Both the position numbers and the translations under genes were made by a program. From contig NZ_JABMCF010000028.1 in assembly GCF_013359815.1 (NCBI RefSeq), positions 57,467 to 121,466 on the forward strand: a stretch of DNA of 64,000 bases, given 5' to 3'. A model generated the notes under the pieces. That model was not told the origin of the DNA and searched no databases. It worked only from the letters and a program-made list of their open reading frames with translations. The number at the start of each line of letters is the position of its first letter. Within the stretch, counting starts at the first letter, position 1. The DNA is from Curtobacterium flaccumfaciens. Its GTDB lineage: Bacteria; Actinomycetota; Actinomycetes; Actinomycetales; Microbacteriaceae. Of this stretch, positions 1-9,208 are shown piece by piece.

Positions 1-1
1 G

Positions 2-328
2 GAGGTCTCCGAGTCCAGCGAGACCGCCTTCCGCTCGCAGATCCTCCTCGACGCGATCGCCGAGAAGGAAGAGATCCAGGTCTCGCAGGAGGAACTGACC
101 CAGTACCTCATCCAGGCCGCCGCGCAGTACGGCATGGAGCCGGCCGAGTTCATCAAGGTCATCGACCAGAACGGCCAGATCCCCGGCATGGTCGGCGAGG
201 TCGCCCGCTCGAAGGCGGTCGCGACCGTCCTGTCCAAGGTGACCGTCAAGGACACCAACGGCGACGCCGTCGACCTGTCCGCCTTCACGGCGGGCGTCGC
301 GCAGGAGCCGGCAGGGGACGCCGAGTAA
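2..328 (+). CDS. tig: Trigger factor, C-terminal part (cut by window edge)
   Basis: The open frame enters from the left edge in phase 2 and ends at TAA 326-328, giving about 108 residues. It reads as the C-terminal helical chaperone region of trigger factor: helices with alternating charged residues, then an acidic tail ending in GDAE. Trigger factor is the ribosome-bound prolyl isomerase/chaperone that meets nascent chains at the exit tunnel. The ribosome-binding and PPIase domains lie outside the window. The next genes on the same strand are clpP1 and clpP2, which is the usual tig-clpP-clpX order, but a strong hairpin separates tig from them. Confidence 0.9.
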   Translation, partial: EVSESSETAFRSQILLDAIAEKEEIQVSQEELTQYLIQAAAQYGMEPAEFIKVIDQNGQIPGMVGEVARSKAVATVLSKVTVKDTNGDAVDLSAFTAGVAQEPAGDAE

Positions 329-353
329 CGATCTCGACGCCACCAGTACGACA

Positions 354-393
354 GACGGGAGGCGCGGTGCCAGCTGGCACCGCGCCTCCCGTC
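354..393 (+). terminator. Perfect 40-bp palindrome after tig
   Basis: Two 20-nt arms are exact reverse complements with no unpaired loop; the hairpin is followed by a short T-rich stretch (TATTT). It most likely terminates tig and isolates clpP1. The arm contains GGAGGCGCGGTGCC, the core of a REP-like repeat found elsewhere in this window, so it may be a repeat element used as a terminator. Confidence 0.75.
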
Positions 394-495
394 CGTATTT
401 CCGCACCACCGCATTGCTGTCGGCGAACAGACGAGAACTGGTGCGTTGCACCCGATAAGTTCGACAACAAGCGACAACTGAACGGGAGCTTTTCC
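394..495 (+). promoter_or_regulatory. Probable clpP1P2 promoter region
   Basis: This 100-bp stretch lies between the tig hairpin and clpP1 and must hold the clpP promoter. A GCATTGCTGTCGGCGAAC segment near 411-428 partly resembles the ClgR operator of actinobacteria (CGC-N5-GCG core); one half matches well, the other poorly. The ribosome-binding site AACGGGAG sits at 481-488. No convincing -35/-10 pair could be fixed by eye. Confidence 0.3.
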
Positions 496-1125
496 ATGGC
501 CGAAGCAACACTGAACCCCAGTGTTTTTGACCGCCTTCTGAGAGACCGGATCGTGTGGCTCGGCTCCGAGGTCCGCGACGACAACTCGAACGAGATCGCA
601 GCCAAGCTGCTGCTGCTCGCCGCCGAGGACCCTGAGAAGGACATCTACCTCTACATCAACTCGCCCGGTGGTTCGATCACCGCCGGCATGGCGATCTACG
701 ACACGATGCAGTTCGTCCCGAACGACATCGTCACCGTGGGCATCGGCCTCGCCGCGTCGATGGGACAGTTCCTGCTGTCCTCCGGCACGCCCGGCAAGCG
801 CTACATCACGCCGAACGCGCGCGTGCTGCTCCACCAGCCGTCCGGTGGCTTCGGCGGCACCGCTGCCGACATCCAGACGCAGGCCAAGGTCATCCTCGAC
901 ATGAAGCAGCGCATGGCGGAGCTCACGGCCGAGCAGACCGGCAAGTCGGTCGAGCAGGTCCTCAAGGACAACGACCGCGACAACTGGTTCACGGCGCAGG
1001 AAGCGCTCGAGTACGGCTTCGTCGACCACCTCCGCGCCTCGAGCGCCGAGGTCATCGGCGGTGGTGGCACCGTCGGCGACGGCGAGACGCCCACCAGCGC
1101 AGCCGAGCCCGACGCCCAGTCCTGA
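496..1125 (+). CDS. clpP1: ATP-dependent Clp protease proteolytic subunit 1
   Basis: 209 residues. The serine peptidase triad is readable: Ser88 in GLAASMGQF, His113 in LLHQPSGG and Asp162 in DNDRDNW, with the 25- and 49-residue spacings of the family. The start was set at ATG 496, behind a GGGAG site, because the frame continues upstream without ClpP similarity. In actinobacteria ClpP1 and ClpP2 form mixed two-ring barrels fed by ClpX or ClpC1. The sequence [11 protein letters not shown] and the order in the operon match ClpP1 rather than ClpP2. clpP2 follows after 26 bp, so the two are surely co-transcribed. Confidence 0.97.
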   Translation: MAEATLNPSVFDRLLRDRIVWLGSEVRDDNSNEIAAKLLLLAAEDPEKDIYLYINSPGGSITAGMAIYDTMQFVPNDIVTVGIGLAASMGQFLLSSGTPGKRYITPNARVLLHQPSGGFGGTAADIQTQAKVILDMKQRMAELTAEQTGKSVEQVLKDNDRDNWFTAQEALEYGFVDHLRASSAEVIGGGGTVGDGETPTSAAEPDAQS

Positions 1126-1151
1126 TCACCACCGAAGAAAAGGAAACGAGA

Positions 1152-1811
1152 ATGCATCTCCCCATGCTCGGTGGCGCGCAGAACGTCCCGGCTCCGTCCA
1201 ATCGGTACATCCTGCCGAGCTTCGAAGAGCGCACCGCCTACGGCTACAAGCGCCAGGACCCGTACGCCAAGCTGTTCGAGGACCGCATCGTGTTCCTCGG
1301 CGTGCAGGTCGACGACGCGTCGGCTGACGACGTCATGGCCCAGCTGCTCGTGCTCGAGTCGATGGACCCCGACCGCGACATCGTGATGTACATCAACTCG
1401 CCCGGTGGCTCGTTCACCGCGATGACGGCGATCTACGACACGATGCAGTACATCCGTCCGCAGATCCAGACGGTCTGCCTCGGTCAGGCTGCCTCGGCAG
1501 CGTCGGTGCTGCTCGCCGGTGGCACCCCCGGCAAGCGCCTCGCGCTGCCGAACGCCCGTGTGCTGATCCACCAGCCCGCGACCCAGCAGGGTGGCGGTCA
1601 GGCGTCCGACATCGAGATCCAGGCGGCGGAGATCCTCCGCATGCGCACCTGGCTCGAGGAGACGCTGTCGAAGCACTCCAACAAGACGCCGGAGGAGATC
1701 AACCACGACATCGAGCGCGACAAGATCATGTCCGCGCAGGAAGCCGTGGAGTACGGCCTGATCGACCAGGTCCTCACCAGCCGCAAGAACCTGCCGGCGC
1801 TCGTCAAGTAG
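1152..1811 (+). CDS. clpP2: ATP-dependent Clp protease proteolytic subunit 2
   Basis: 219 residues. Triad: Ser115 in GQAASAAS, His140 in VLIHQP and Asp190 in IERDKI. The N-terminus [15 protein letters not shown] and the segment [14 protein letters not shown] are characteristic of actinobacterial ClpP2. ATG 1152 has a purine-rich AAAAGGAAACGAG just upstream. Together with ClpP1 it forms the degradation chamber, and the unfoldase gene clpX lies 1.7 kb downstream, separated by the copper gene pair on the opposite strand. Confidence 0.97.
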   Translation: MHLPMLGGAQNVPAPSNRYILPSFEERTAYGYKRQDPYAKLFEDRIVFLGVQVDDASADDVMAQLLVLESMDPDRDIVMYINSPGGSFTAMTAIYDTMQYIRPQIQTVCLGQAASAASVLLAGGTPGKRLALPNARVLIHQPATQQGGGQASDIEIQAAEILRMRTWLEETLSKHSNKTPEEINHDIERDKIMSAQEAVEYGLIDQVLTSRKNLPALVK

Positions 1812-1821
1812 CACCAGCAGG

Positions 1822-1865
1822 AACGACGAAGGCCCCGCACCGAACGGTGCGGGGCCTTCGTCGTT
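1822..1865. terminator. Bidirectional terminator between clpP2 and the CopC-like gene
   Basis: A perfect 21-bp stem (1822-1842 with 1845-1865) and a 2-nt AA loop; the arms begin AACGACGAAGGCC and end GGCCTTCGTCGTT. It lies between two convergent stop codons (clpP2 at 1811, the minus-strand gene at 1875), so it can stop transcripts from both sides. Confidence 0.9.
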
Positions 1866-1874
1866 GCGTTGCGG

Positions 1875-2537
1875 CTAGTCGTCGGAGTCGTCGGACTCCG
1901 GGGCCGGCCTGCGGCGCAGGAGCAGCAGCACCGCGACGACCACGCCGACCAGCACGACGCCACCGGCGCCGATCCAGATCGCGTCGGACGCCGCCGAGTC
2001 GCTCGACCCCGAGGCGGTGCCGGTGGTGGTGTCCGAACCAGCAGCGTCGTCACCGGCGGTGGCGCAGGTCGGGGGCTTCGCCGCACCCGAGGCCGGGGTG
2101 AAGCCCGACGGTGCCTTCCACGTGAAGGGGTACTCGTCGGACACGGTGTGCCCGTCGGCGGAGACGATCTGCCACTCGACGGTGTACTTGCCGGAGTCGC
2201 CGAGTGCGGCGGTCGTGGTCATCGACGGCCCCGCGACGTCGACGCAGCCGTCCTCGTAGTACCTGCCGTCGGGGCCGACGATGCGGAACGCGAAGCCCGA
2301 CCCCGAGTCGCCGATGTCGAGCAGCTTGTCGTTCGTCGTGATGTCGAACGTCTTCGGCAGCTCGGTCAGGGTGCCGCCGACCTCCGGGTCGGACGAGATC
2401 AGGTAGTTGTGCGCGCTGGCCGGACCGGCGAGCCCGAGGACCGCGCCACCGGCGATCGCGACGGCCGCGGCGGACCCGGCCACGAGCCTCCAGGCAGAGG
2501 ACCGAGGCCGGGACCGACGCGAGCCGCGCTGCGTCAC
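1875..2537 (-). CDS. CopC-domain copper-resistance lipid-side protein, membrane anchored
   Basis: 220 residues. An N-terminal signal peptide (basic start, long hydrophobic core) ends at GPASA, so the mature protein would begin HNYLISSDPEVGG. An N-terminal histidine is the copper ligand of CopC-family proteins, and a second His lies in SADGHTVSDEYPF. After a Ser/Thr/Gly/Asp linker comes one transmembrane helix (about 190-208), then a basic and acidic tail. It probably binds copper on the outer face of the membrane. Its start overlaps the stop of the YcnI-like gene by 4 bp (ATGA), so they form one operon. No CopD permease is adjacent. Confidence 0.85.
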   Translation of the reverse strand: MTQRGSRRSRPRSSAWRLVAGSAAAVAIAGGAVLGLAGPASAHNYLISSDPEVGGTLTELPKTFDITTNDKLLDIGDSGSGFAFRIVGPDGRYYEDGCVDVAGPSMTTTAALGDSGKYTVEWQIVSADGHTVSDEYPFTWKAPSGFTPASGAAKPPTCATAGDDAAGSDTTTGTASGSSDSAASDAIWIGAGGVVLVGVVVAVLLLLRRRPAPESDDSDD

Positions 2538-3262
2538 TTGGCGGAGCTCCGACGACGCGTGCCGGCGACGGCGACGACCAGTGCGACGGCGCCGAGCACC
2601 AGGCCGCCGAGGCCGAGGAAGCGGCCGACCAGGTCGGGGTCGCTCGACGCGGTCGTGCCGGCGGCCTCGGCCGACGGGGTCGCGGCGATGGGGTCACCGT
2701 CGTCGTCCGTCGCCTCGGCGGCGGTCAGCGTGATCGAGGGGGCCGGGTGCTCGGGCTCGGCTTCGCCGGCCTGCTGCTCCTGGTTCCACTCGACGCTGCC
2801 CTTCTCGCAGGTCTGGATCGCGGGGAACTCGACCAGGTCACCGGCCTTGCCGTCCGGCAGCGAGAACGAGAGCGCGAAGGTGTCGCGCTCGTCGGCGGGC
2901 AGGGGGGTCTTCGCGGTGTACGTGACCCTGGTGACGCGCTCGGCGGCCGTCTCGGCGTGGTCTTCGTCGGATGCCGAGGCCGACGGGTCAGTGTAGGGCT
3001 CGGTCGCTTTCGTGATCGTCCAGTTCGGGTTCACGGTGGGCGTGACCTCGATGACGGACTCCGGCACCTGGAACTGGATCTTCGTCGTGGGGGAGCCGTC
3101 GCAGCCGTGCGGGACCGAGAAGGTCGCCGTGGTGTACGAGTTCGCTGCGGTCGACGTGGCCGTGGCGGACACGTGTGCGCTGGCCGCCGTGGCGCTGCCG
3201 AGGACGATGACGGCTGCGACACCGAGGGTGACGGCGCCGCCGGCGGCGAGACGCTTCTGCAT
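2534..3262 (-). CDS. YcnI-like (DUF1775) copper-binding membrane-anchored protein
   Basis: 242 residues from ATG 3262, chosen because GGAAGGAA precedes it and a signal peptide starts there; the frame runs further upstream without similarity. The signal peptide ends TAASA, leaving mature HVSATATST, that is, an N-terminal histidine as in the YcnI mono-histidine brace; a tryptophan occurs in NPNWTITK. The domain is followed by an acidic linker and one C-terminal transmembrane helix ending in RRRSSAK. It is first in a two-gene operon with the CopC-like protein. Copper trafficking or resistance at the cell surface is inferred from these families. Confidence 0.85.
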   Translation of the reverse strand: MQKRLAAGGAVTLGVAAVIVLGSATAASAHVSATATSTAANSYTTATFSVPHGCDGSPTTKIQFQVPESVIEVTPTVNPNWTITKATEPYTDPSASASDEDHAETAAERVTRVTYTAKTPLPADERDTFALSFSLPDGKAGDLVEFPAIQTCEKGSVEWNQEQQAGEAEPEHPAPSITLTAAEATDDDGDPIAATPSAEAAGTTASSDPDLVGRFLGLGGLVLGAVALVVAVAGTRRRSSAK

Positions 3263-3296
3263 GGGGTTCCTTCCGGGGTGGTTCTGCACCTGCTGT

Positions 3297-3311
3297 TCTA
3301 CAAGATGTAGA
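3297..3311. promoter_or_regulatory. Candidate operator of the ycnI-copC operon
   Basis: A perfect inverted repeat, TCTACA-AGA-TGTAGA, lies 35 bp upstream of the ycnI start codon. Its TACA/TGTA half-sites resemble those bound by BlaI/CopY-type winged-helix repressors. No regulator gene is adjacent, so the assignment is only a suggestion. Confidence 0.35.
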
Positions 3312-3498
3312 GAAGTCCGGATCACCGTAGCAGGCTCGCACGCCCTGGGCGAACGCGCGGGCGGATTCCGGAGGGGCATCACGGTCGGTGTCACCGGTTG
3401 CGGTTAGGCTCGTGTCCACGACGAGGTGCCCACCAGCAGCGGTGCACCAGCGGTGGTGCGACAGCGCGGCCGGCATGTCCAATCAGGGAGGCACGGGA

Positions 3499-4779
<1,281 letters not shown>

Positions 4780-4797
4780 CCCTCCGGAACCAGCGAA

Positions 4798-4835
4798 CGG
4801 ACACAGCACCACGGGATTCCGTGGTGCTGTGTCCG
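4798..4835. terminator. Terminator between convergent clpX and M3 peptidase genes
   Basis: A perfect 17-bp stem (4798-4814 with 4819-4835) around a GATT loop, followed by TTTCG on the plus strand. It sits between the clpX stop and the minus-strand peptidase stop. The remaining DNA to 4893 is a run of GCGC/GGTGCG motifs without coding potential. Confidence 0.9.
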
Positions 4836-4893
4836 TTTCGTGGTGCGGTGCGCCAGCGCGCGGTGCGGTGCGCGGCGGCGCGCGCCGGCGCGC

Positions 4894-6918
4894 CTACTCG
4901 AGCCCGCGGCGCCGCAGCAGCGGGCCGACCTCGGCGTCGCGGCCGCGGAAGTCCCGGTACGCCTCGAGCGGGTCCTTCGCCCCGCCGACCCCGAGCAGAC
5001 GCTCGGCGAACCGCTTGCCGGCCGCTCGGTCCAACCCGCCGTTGTCGCGGAACCACTCCACCGTGTCGGCGTCGAGCACCTCGGACCAGATGTACCCGTA
5101 GTACCCGGCGTCGTACCCGCCCGAGAACGTGTGTGCGAAGTACGTCGACGAGTAGCGCGGCGGCACGGCCTCGACCGCGATGCCGGCGGCGGCCAGGGCG
5201 TCCCGCTCGAAGTCCTCGACGGACGTCACCGCCGCGGCGTCGGCTGCCGACAGCCGGTGCCACGCCTGGTCGAGCAGCGCTGCGGCGAGGTACTCGGTCG
5301 TGCCGAAGCCCTCGTTGAACCCCTCGGACTCGCTGAGCCCCAGGACGAGTTCGGGCGGCAGGGGTGCTCCGGTCTCGTGGTGCTTCGCGTAGTTCGCCAG
5401 CACGGACGGCCACGACAGCCACATCTCGTTCACCTGGCTCGGGAACTCGACGAAGTCCCGCTCGACGTTCGTGCCGGAGAACCGCGGGTAGGTGGTGCGG
5501 GCGATGAGGCCGTGCAGGGCGTGGCCGAACTCGTGGAAGAGCGTCTCGACCTCGTCCTGGATGAGCAGGGTGGGGGAGCCGGCGGACGGCTTCGCGACGT
5601 TGAGGTTGTTGACCACGACGGGCAGGGTGCCGAGCAGCTCGGACTGCTCGACGACCGGGTTCATCCACGCGCCGCCGCGCTTGCCGTCGCGCGTGTAGAG
5701 GTCGAGCAGGTACAGCCCCACGGGCTCGCCGTCGTCGCCGGTGACCTCGAAGACCCGGACCTCGTCGTTGTAGCCGTGCAGGTCCGGGCGTTCGGTGAAG
5801 CTCAAGCCGTACAGGACACCGGCGGCGTGGAAGACCCCGTCGTGCAGGACCCGGTCGGCCTCGAAGTACGGGCGGAGCGCGGTGCTGTCCGCGGCGAACT
5901 GCTCGCCACGCAGGATCTCGGTGGCGTACGCCCAGTCCCACGACTCGATGTCGAACCCGACCGTGCGCGATCGGACCGCACGTTCGTCGTCGGCGTTCCT
6001 TGCCGCGGCGCCGACGAGCGAGGACAGCAGCCCGTCGACGGCCTCGGGGGTCTTCGCGGTCTCGTCGGCGGTGACCACGGCGGCGTGGTTCGGGAACCCG
6101 AGCAGCTCGGCGCGCTCGGCCCGCAGCCGGACGATGCGCAGCAGCACCTCGCGGTTGTCGTACTGGTTGCCGCGACGACCGCGGGCGAGCGAGGCGCGCA
6201 TGATCCGCTCGCGCAGGTCGCGGTTCGCCAGCGAGGACAGCCACGGGTGTCCGGTGTAGAGCGGCAGCGTGACGAGCCAGCCGTCCAGGCCCCGGTCGGC
6301 GGCAGCGGCGGCCGCGGCGGACTTCGCCCCGTCGTCGAGCCCCTCGAGCTCGTCCTCACTCGTCACGTGCACGGCGGAGTCGTTGGTGTCCTCGAGCAGG
6401 TTCCGCTCGAAGGTCGTCGTGAGGGTCGAGAGCTCCTGGTTGATCGCGGTCAGACGCTCCTTGCCCGCGTCGTCGAGGCCCGCGCCCGCCAGGGTCATCT
6501 CGGCGTGGGTCCGCTCGACCAGGCGCAGCGCCTCACCGGTCAGCCCGGCGGCCTCGGCGCCGTCGAGCACCTCCTGCACGCGGGCGTACAGGCGGGAGTC
6601 GAGCGTGATCGCGTCACGGTGGGCGGCGAGGAGCGGGGAGACCTCGGCTTCGAGGTCGTGCAGCTCCGGGGTCGAGTCGGCCGACGACAGCGTGAAGAAC
6701 ACGTGGCTGACGCGGGTCAGCAGCTGCCCGGATCGCTCGAGTGCGACCAGGGTGTTCTCGACCGTCGGGGCGTGCGGGTCGGTGGCGATGGCCTCGACCT
6801 CGGCGCGCTGCTCGGCCATGCCGGCCTCGAACGCCGGTCGGTAGTGCTCGAGTCGCACGTCGCCGAAGGGCGGCAGGGCGTAGGGGAGGGTGCTCGGGAC
6901 GTCGAACGGGGTTGCCAT
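4894..6918 (-). CDS. dcp: M3-family zinc metallopeptidase (peptidyl-dipeptidase Dcp type)
   Basis: 674 residues, close to the 681 of E. coli Dcp. The thermolysin-type zinc motif appears as TLFHEFGHALHG (about residue 460), with the downstream glutamate region typical of M3 peptidases. The N-terminal LPYALPPFGDVRLEHYRPAF is a family hallmark. These cytoplasmic enzymes trim short peptides left by proteases such as Clp. The protein starts at ATG 6918; a TAGGGT hexamer ends six bases before it, so the mRNA is probably leaderless. OpdA (oligopeptidase A) is the nearest alternative name. Confidence 0.9.
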   Translation of the reverse strand: MATPFDVPSTLPYALPPFGDVRLEHYRPAFEAGMAEQRAEVEAIATDPHAPTVENTLVALERSGQLLTRVSHVFFTLSSADSTPELHDLEAEVSPLLAAHRDAITLDSRLYARVQEVLDGAEAAGLTGEALRLVERTHAEMTLAGAGLDDAGKERLTAINQELSTLTTTFERNLLEDTNDSAVHVTSEDELEGLDDGAKSAAAAAAADRGLDGWLVTLPLYTGHPWLSSLANRDLRERIMRASLARGRRGNQYDNREVLLRIVRLRAERAELLGFPNHAAVVTADETAKTPEAVDGLLSSLVGAAARNADDERAVRSRTVGFDIESWDWAYATEILRGEQFAADSTALRPYFEADRVLHDGVFHAAGVLYGLSFTERPDLHGYNDEVRVFEVTGDDGEPVGLYLLDLYTRDGKRGGAWMNPVVEQSELLGTLPVVVNNLNVAKPSAGSPTLLIQDEVETLFHEFGHALHGLIARTTYPRFSGTNVERDFVEFPSQVNEMWLSWPSVLANYAKHHETGAPLPPELVLGLSESEGFNEGFGTTEYLAAALLDQAWHRLSAADAAAVTSVEDFERDALAAAGIAVEAVPPRYSSTYFAHTFSGGYDAGYYGYIWSEVLDADTVEWFRDNGGLDRAAGKRFAERLLGVGGAKDPLEAYRDFRGRDAEVGPLLRRRGLE

Positions 6919-6924
6919 CTGCCC

Positions 6925-6930
6925 ACCCTA
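6925..6930 (-). promoter_or_regulatory. -10 element of leaderless dcp transcript
   Basis: TAGGGT (minus strand) is separated by exactly 6 nt from the dcp ATG, with no Shine-Dalgarno sequence between. The same hexamer and spacing precede the oligopeptidase B gene at 62.65 kb. Confidence 0.6.
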
Positions 6931-6988
6931 TGCACGGGTGCTGGAGTCCGTTCCTTCCCATGGCACCCGGACTGGGAAGCGGAATCGG

Positions 6989-7047
6989 GCATACCTGGTC
7001 GAAAGAACCGACCAGGTACGCCCGGAACGACCAGGTACGCCCGGAAC
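6989..7047. repeat. Hairpin plus 19-bp tandem repeat between tetR and dcp
   Basis: TACCTGGTC and GACCAGGTA form a 9-bp stem around GAAAGAACC. The right arm belongs to a 19-bp unit GACCAGGTACGCCCGGAAC that is repeated exactly at 7010-7028 and 7029-7047. The stretch is downstream of the minus-strand tetR gene and about 60 bp or more upstream of the dcp promoter, so it could end the tetR transcript. Further right, GTGGCGGCGCCGCCAC at 7101-7116 is another perfect palindrome. Confidence 0.6.
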
Positions 7048-7205
7048 GGCCCGGCAGGCGTCCCCGCGCCCGGCGCGACCAGCGGACGGACGGGAGGCCC
7101 GTGGCGGCGCCGCCACGCTCCTCCCCCCACCGGCACGGCCGTCGCGCCGCTGGCGCGTCGCACTGGAACCGGCGGCGTGGGCCCAGTCCGCATCGCGGTC
7201 GCGTG

Positions 7206-7787
7206 TCAGCGCATCGCGGCGTCGATCAGGGTCACCGCGGCACGACGCGCGTGCGCGGCCGGCGCCGTGGTGCCGGCGATGGCCGCGGTGGTCTGCGCGC
7301 CCTCGGCGAGCAGTGCGAGCTGCGCGGCGAGTTCCTCGGCGTGCTCGGGGTCGGCGACGACCTCGGTGGTGAGCCGCTGCACGAACTGCTGGAACGAGTC
7401 CTTGTGCTCGCGCGCGATCTCGGCGACGGCGGGCGAGGTCGCGCCGAGCTCGCCGAAGGCGTTGATGAACCCGCAGCCGCGGAACGTGTCGTCGCCGAAC
7501 CACGACTCCAGGAAGTCGTAGACCGCCAGGAGCTTGTCGCGCGGGCTGGCCGCAGCCTCGACCGCGCCGTGCACGCCCTGCTCCCACATGTCGTGGCGGC
7601 CGGCGAGCACCGCGGCGATGAGCTGCTCCTTGCCGGGGAACGCCGCGTACAGCTTCTTGAGGGAGACCCCGGCGCCCGTGCGGATCTCGTCCATCCCCAC
7701 GGACTGGATCCCGCGCGTGTAGAACAGCTGGTCCGCGACCTCGACGATGTGTGCTCGGACGTCCGGCTCGACGGTGCTGGTGGCCAT
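7206..7787 (-). CDS. TetR/AcrR-family transcriptional regulator
   Basis: 193 residues. The N-terminal helix-turn-helix domain spans about residues 12-58, with the recognition helix in GVSLKKLYAAFPGKEQLIAAVL. The C-terminal ligand domain includes a FINAFGELG segment containing the Cys-Gly motif GCGF. The gene is divergent from the haloperoxidase-like hydrolase, and the 122-bp gap holds two near-identical palindromes, so it very probably represses itself and the hydrolase. The ligand is unknown. Confidence 0.92.
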   Translation of the reverse strand: MATSTVEPDVRAHIVEVADQLFYTRGIQSVGMDEIRTGAGVSLKKLYAAFPGKEQLIAAVLAGRHDMWEQGVHGAVEAAASPRDKLLAVYDFLESWFGDDTFRGCGFINAFGELGATSPAVAEIAREHKDSFQQFVQRLTTEVVADPEHAEELAAQLALLAEGAQTTAAIAGTTAPAAHARRAAVTLIDAAMR

Positions 7788-7807
7788 GTGTGTACCCCGT
7801 TCCCTGA

Positions 7808-8749
<942 letters not shown>

Positions 8750-8803
8750 TCCCTCGGCGATCACGCGGGCGCTCCCCGGCGGGGTGCCCGCATCGTGAGC
8801 ACG

Positions 8804-8836
8804 AATGGTCGGGTTCCCACCGGGGACCCGACCATT
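8804..8836. terminator. Hairpin terminator after the hydrolase gene
   Basis: A 15-bp stem (8804-8818 with 8822-8836, one G-T pair) around GGTCGGGT / ACCCGACC, followed by TTTCTG. It separates convergent genes. The core GGTCGGGT and flanking GTGAGCA also occur in the long hairpin at 60.41-60.46 kb. A second, imperfect hairpin (8758-8799) precedes it. Confidence 0.8.
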
Positions 8837-8891
8837 TCTGCACTCCAAGCGCCGCGCAGCGAGCAGCGCGCGCCGCGCAGCGCGCCGCGCG

Positions 8892-9143
8892 CTAGTCCTC
8901 TTCGCCCGCGTCGTCGGGGTTCGTCACCTGGGCGTGCCCGAGCGCGTCGAGGTGGATCGAGGTGCCGTCGTCGAGCTCGACGATCGGCTTGCCCTCGAGG
9001 AACGTCAGGGTCCAGCCCCACGTCGCCGTGTCGACGGACTCCGCCGCCAGCTCGTCCTCGACCCCGCGCACGGCGACGACCATCGTCTCGGGTAGTCGCG
9101 CAGGCGGCTCCCCACCCACGTTCCAGCGTGTGCCCAACTGCAT
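8892..9143 (-). CDS. Small uncharacterised protein downstream of valS
   Basis: 83 residues, rich in Glu/Asp and Trp, starting MQLGTRWNVGGEPPARLP and ending in the acidic tail NPDDAGEED. No signal peptide, membrane segment, cysteines or recognisable motif; it looks like a compact soluble beta-rich protein (alternating hydrophobics in TWGWTLTFLEGKPIVELDDG). Codon use matches neighbouring genes, with strong third-position GC, so it is probably real. It lies 65 bp after valS on the same strand. Function unknown. Confidence 0.65.
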   Translation of the reverse strand: MQLGTRWNVGGEPPARLPETMVVAVRGVEDELAAESVDTATWGWTLTFLEGKPIVELDDGTSIHLDALGHAQVTNPDDAGEED

Positions 9144-9167
9144 CCGTGCCTCCAGTCCGGTGGTTGA

Positions 9168-9197
9168 CGGGCCGGGTCACCAAGGCGACCCGGCCCG
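9168..9197 (-). terminator. Hairpin after valS
   Basis: An 11-bp stem, CGGGCCGGGTC with GACCCGGCCCG, around an 8-nt loop (ACCAAGGC), lies 12 bp beyond the valS stop and before the small downstream gene. It may terminate most valS transcripts or attenuate the downstream gene. Confidence 0.55.
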
Positions 9198-9208
9198 GAC
9201 AGGCGACG

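Noticed and set aside
4840..7521. Open frame of 893 codons on the plus strand opposite dcp
   Set aside because: It is the antisense shadow of the M3 peptidase; long antisense frames are expected at this GC content, and its translation has no recognisable domains and runs through the hairpin and promoter DNA.
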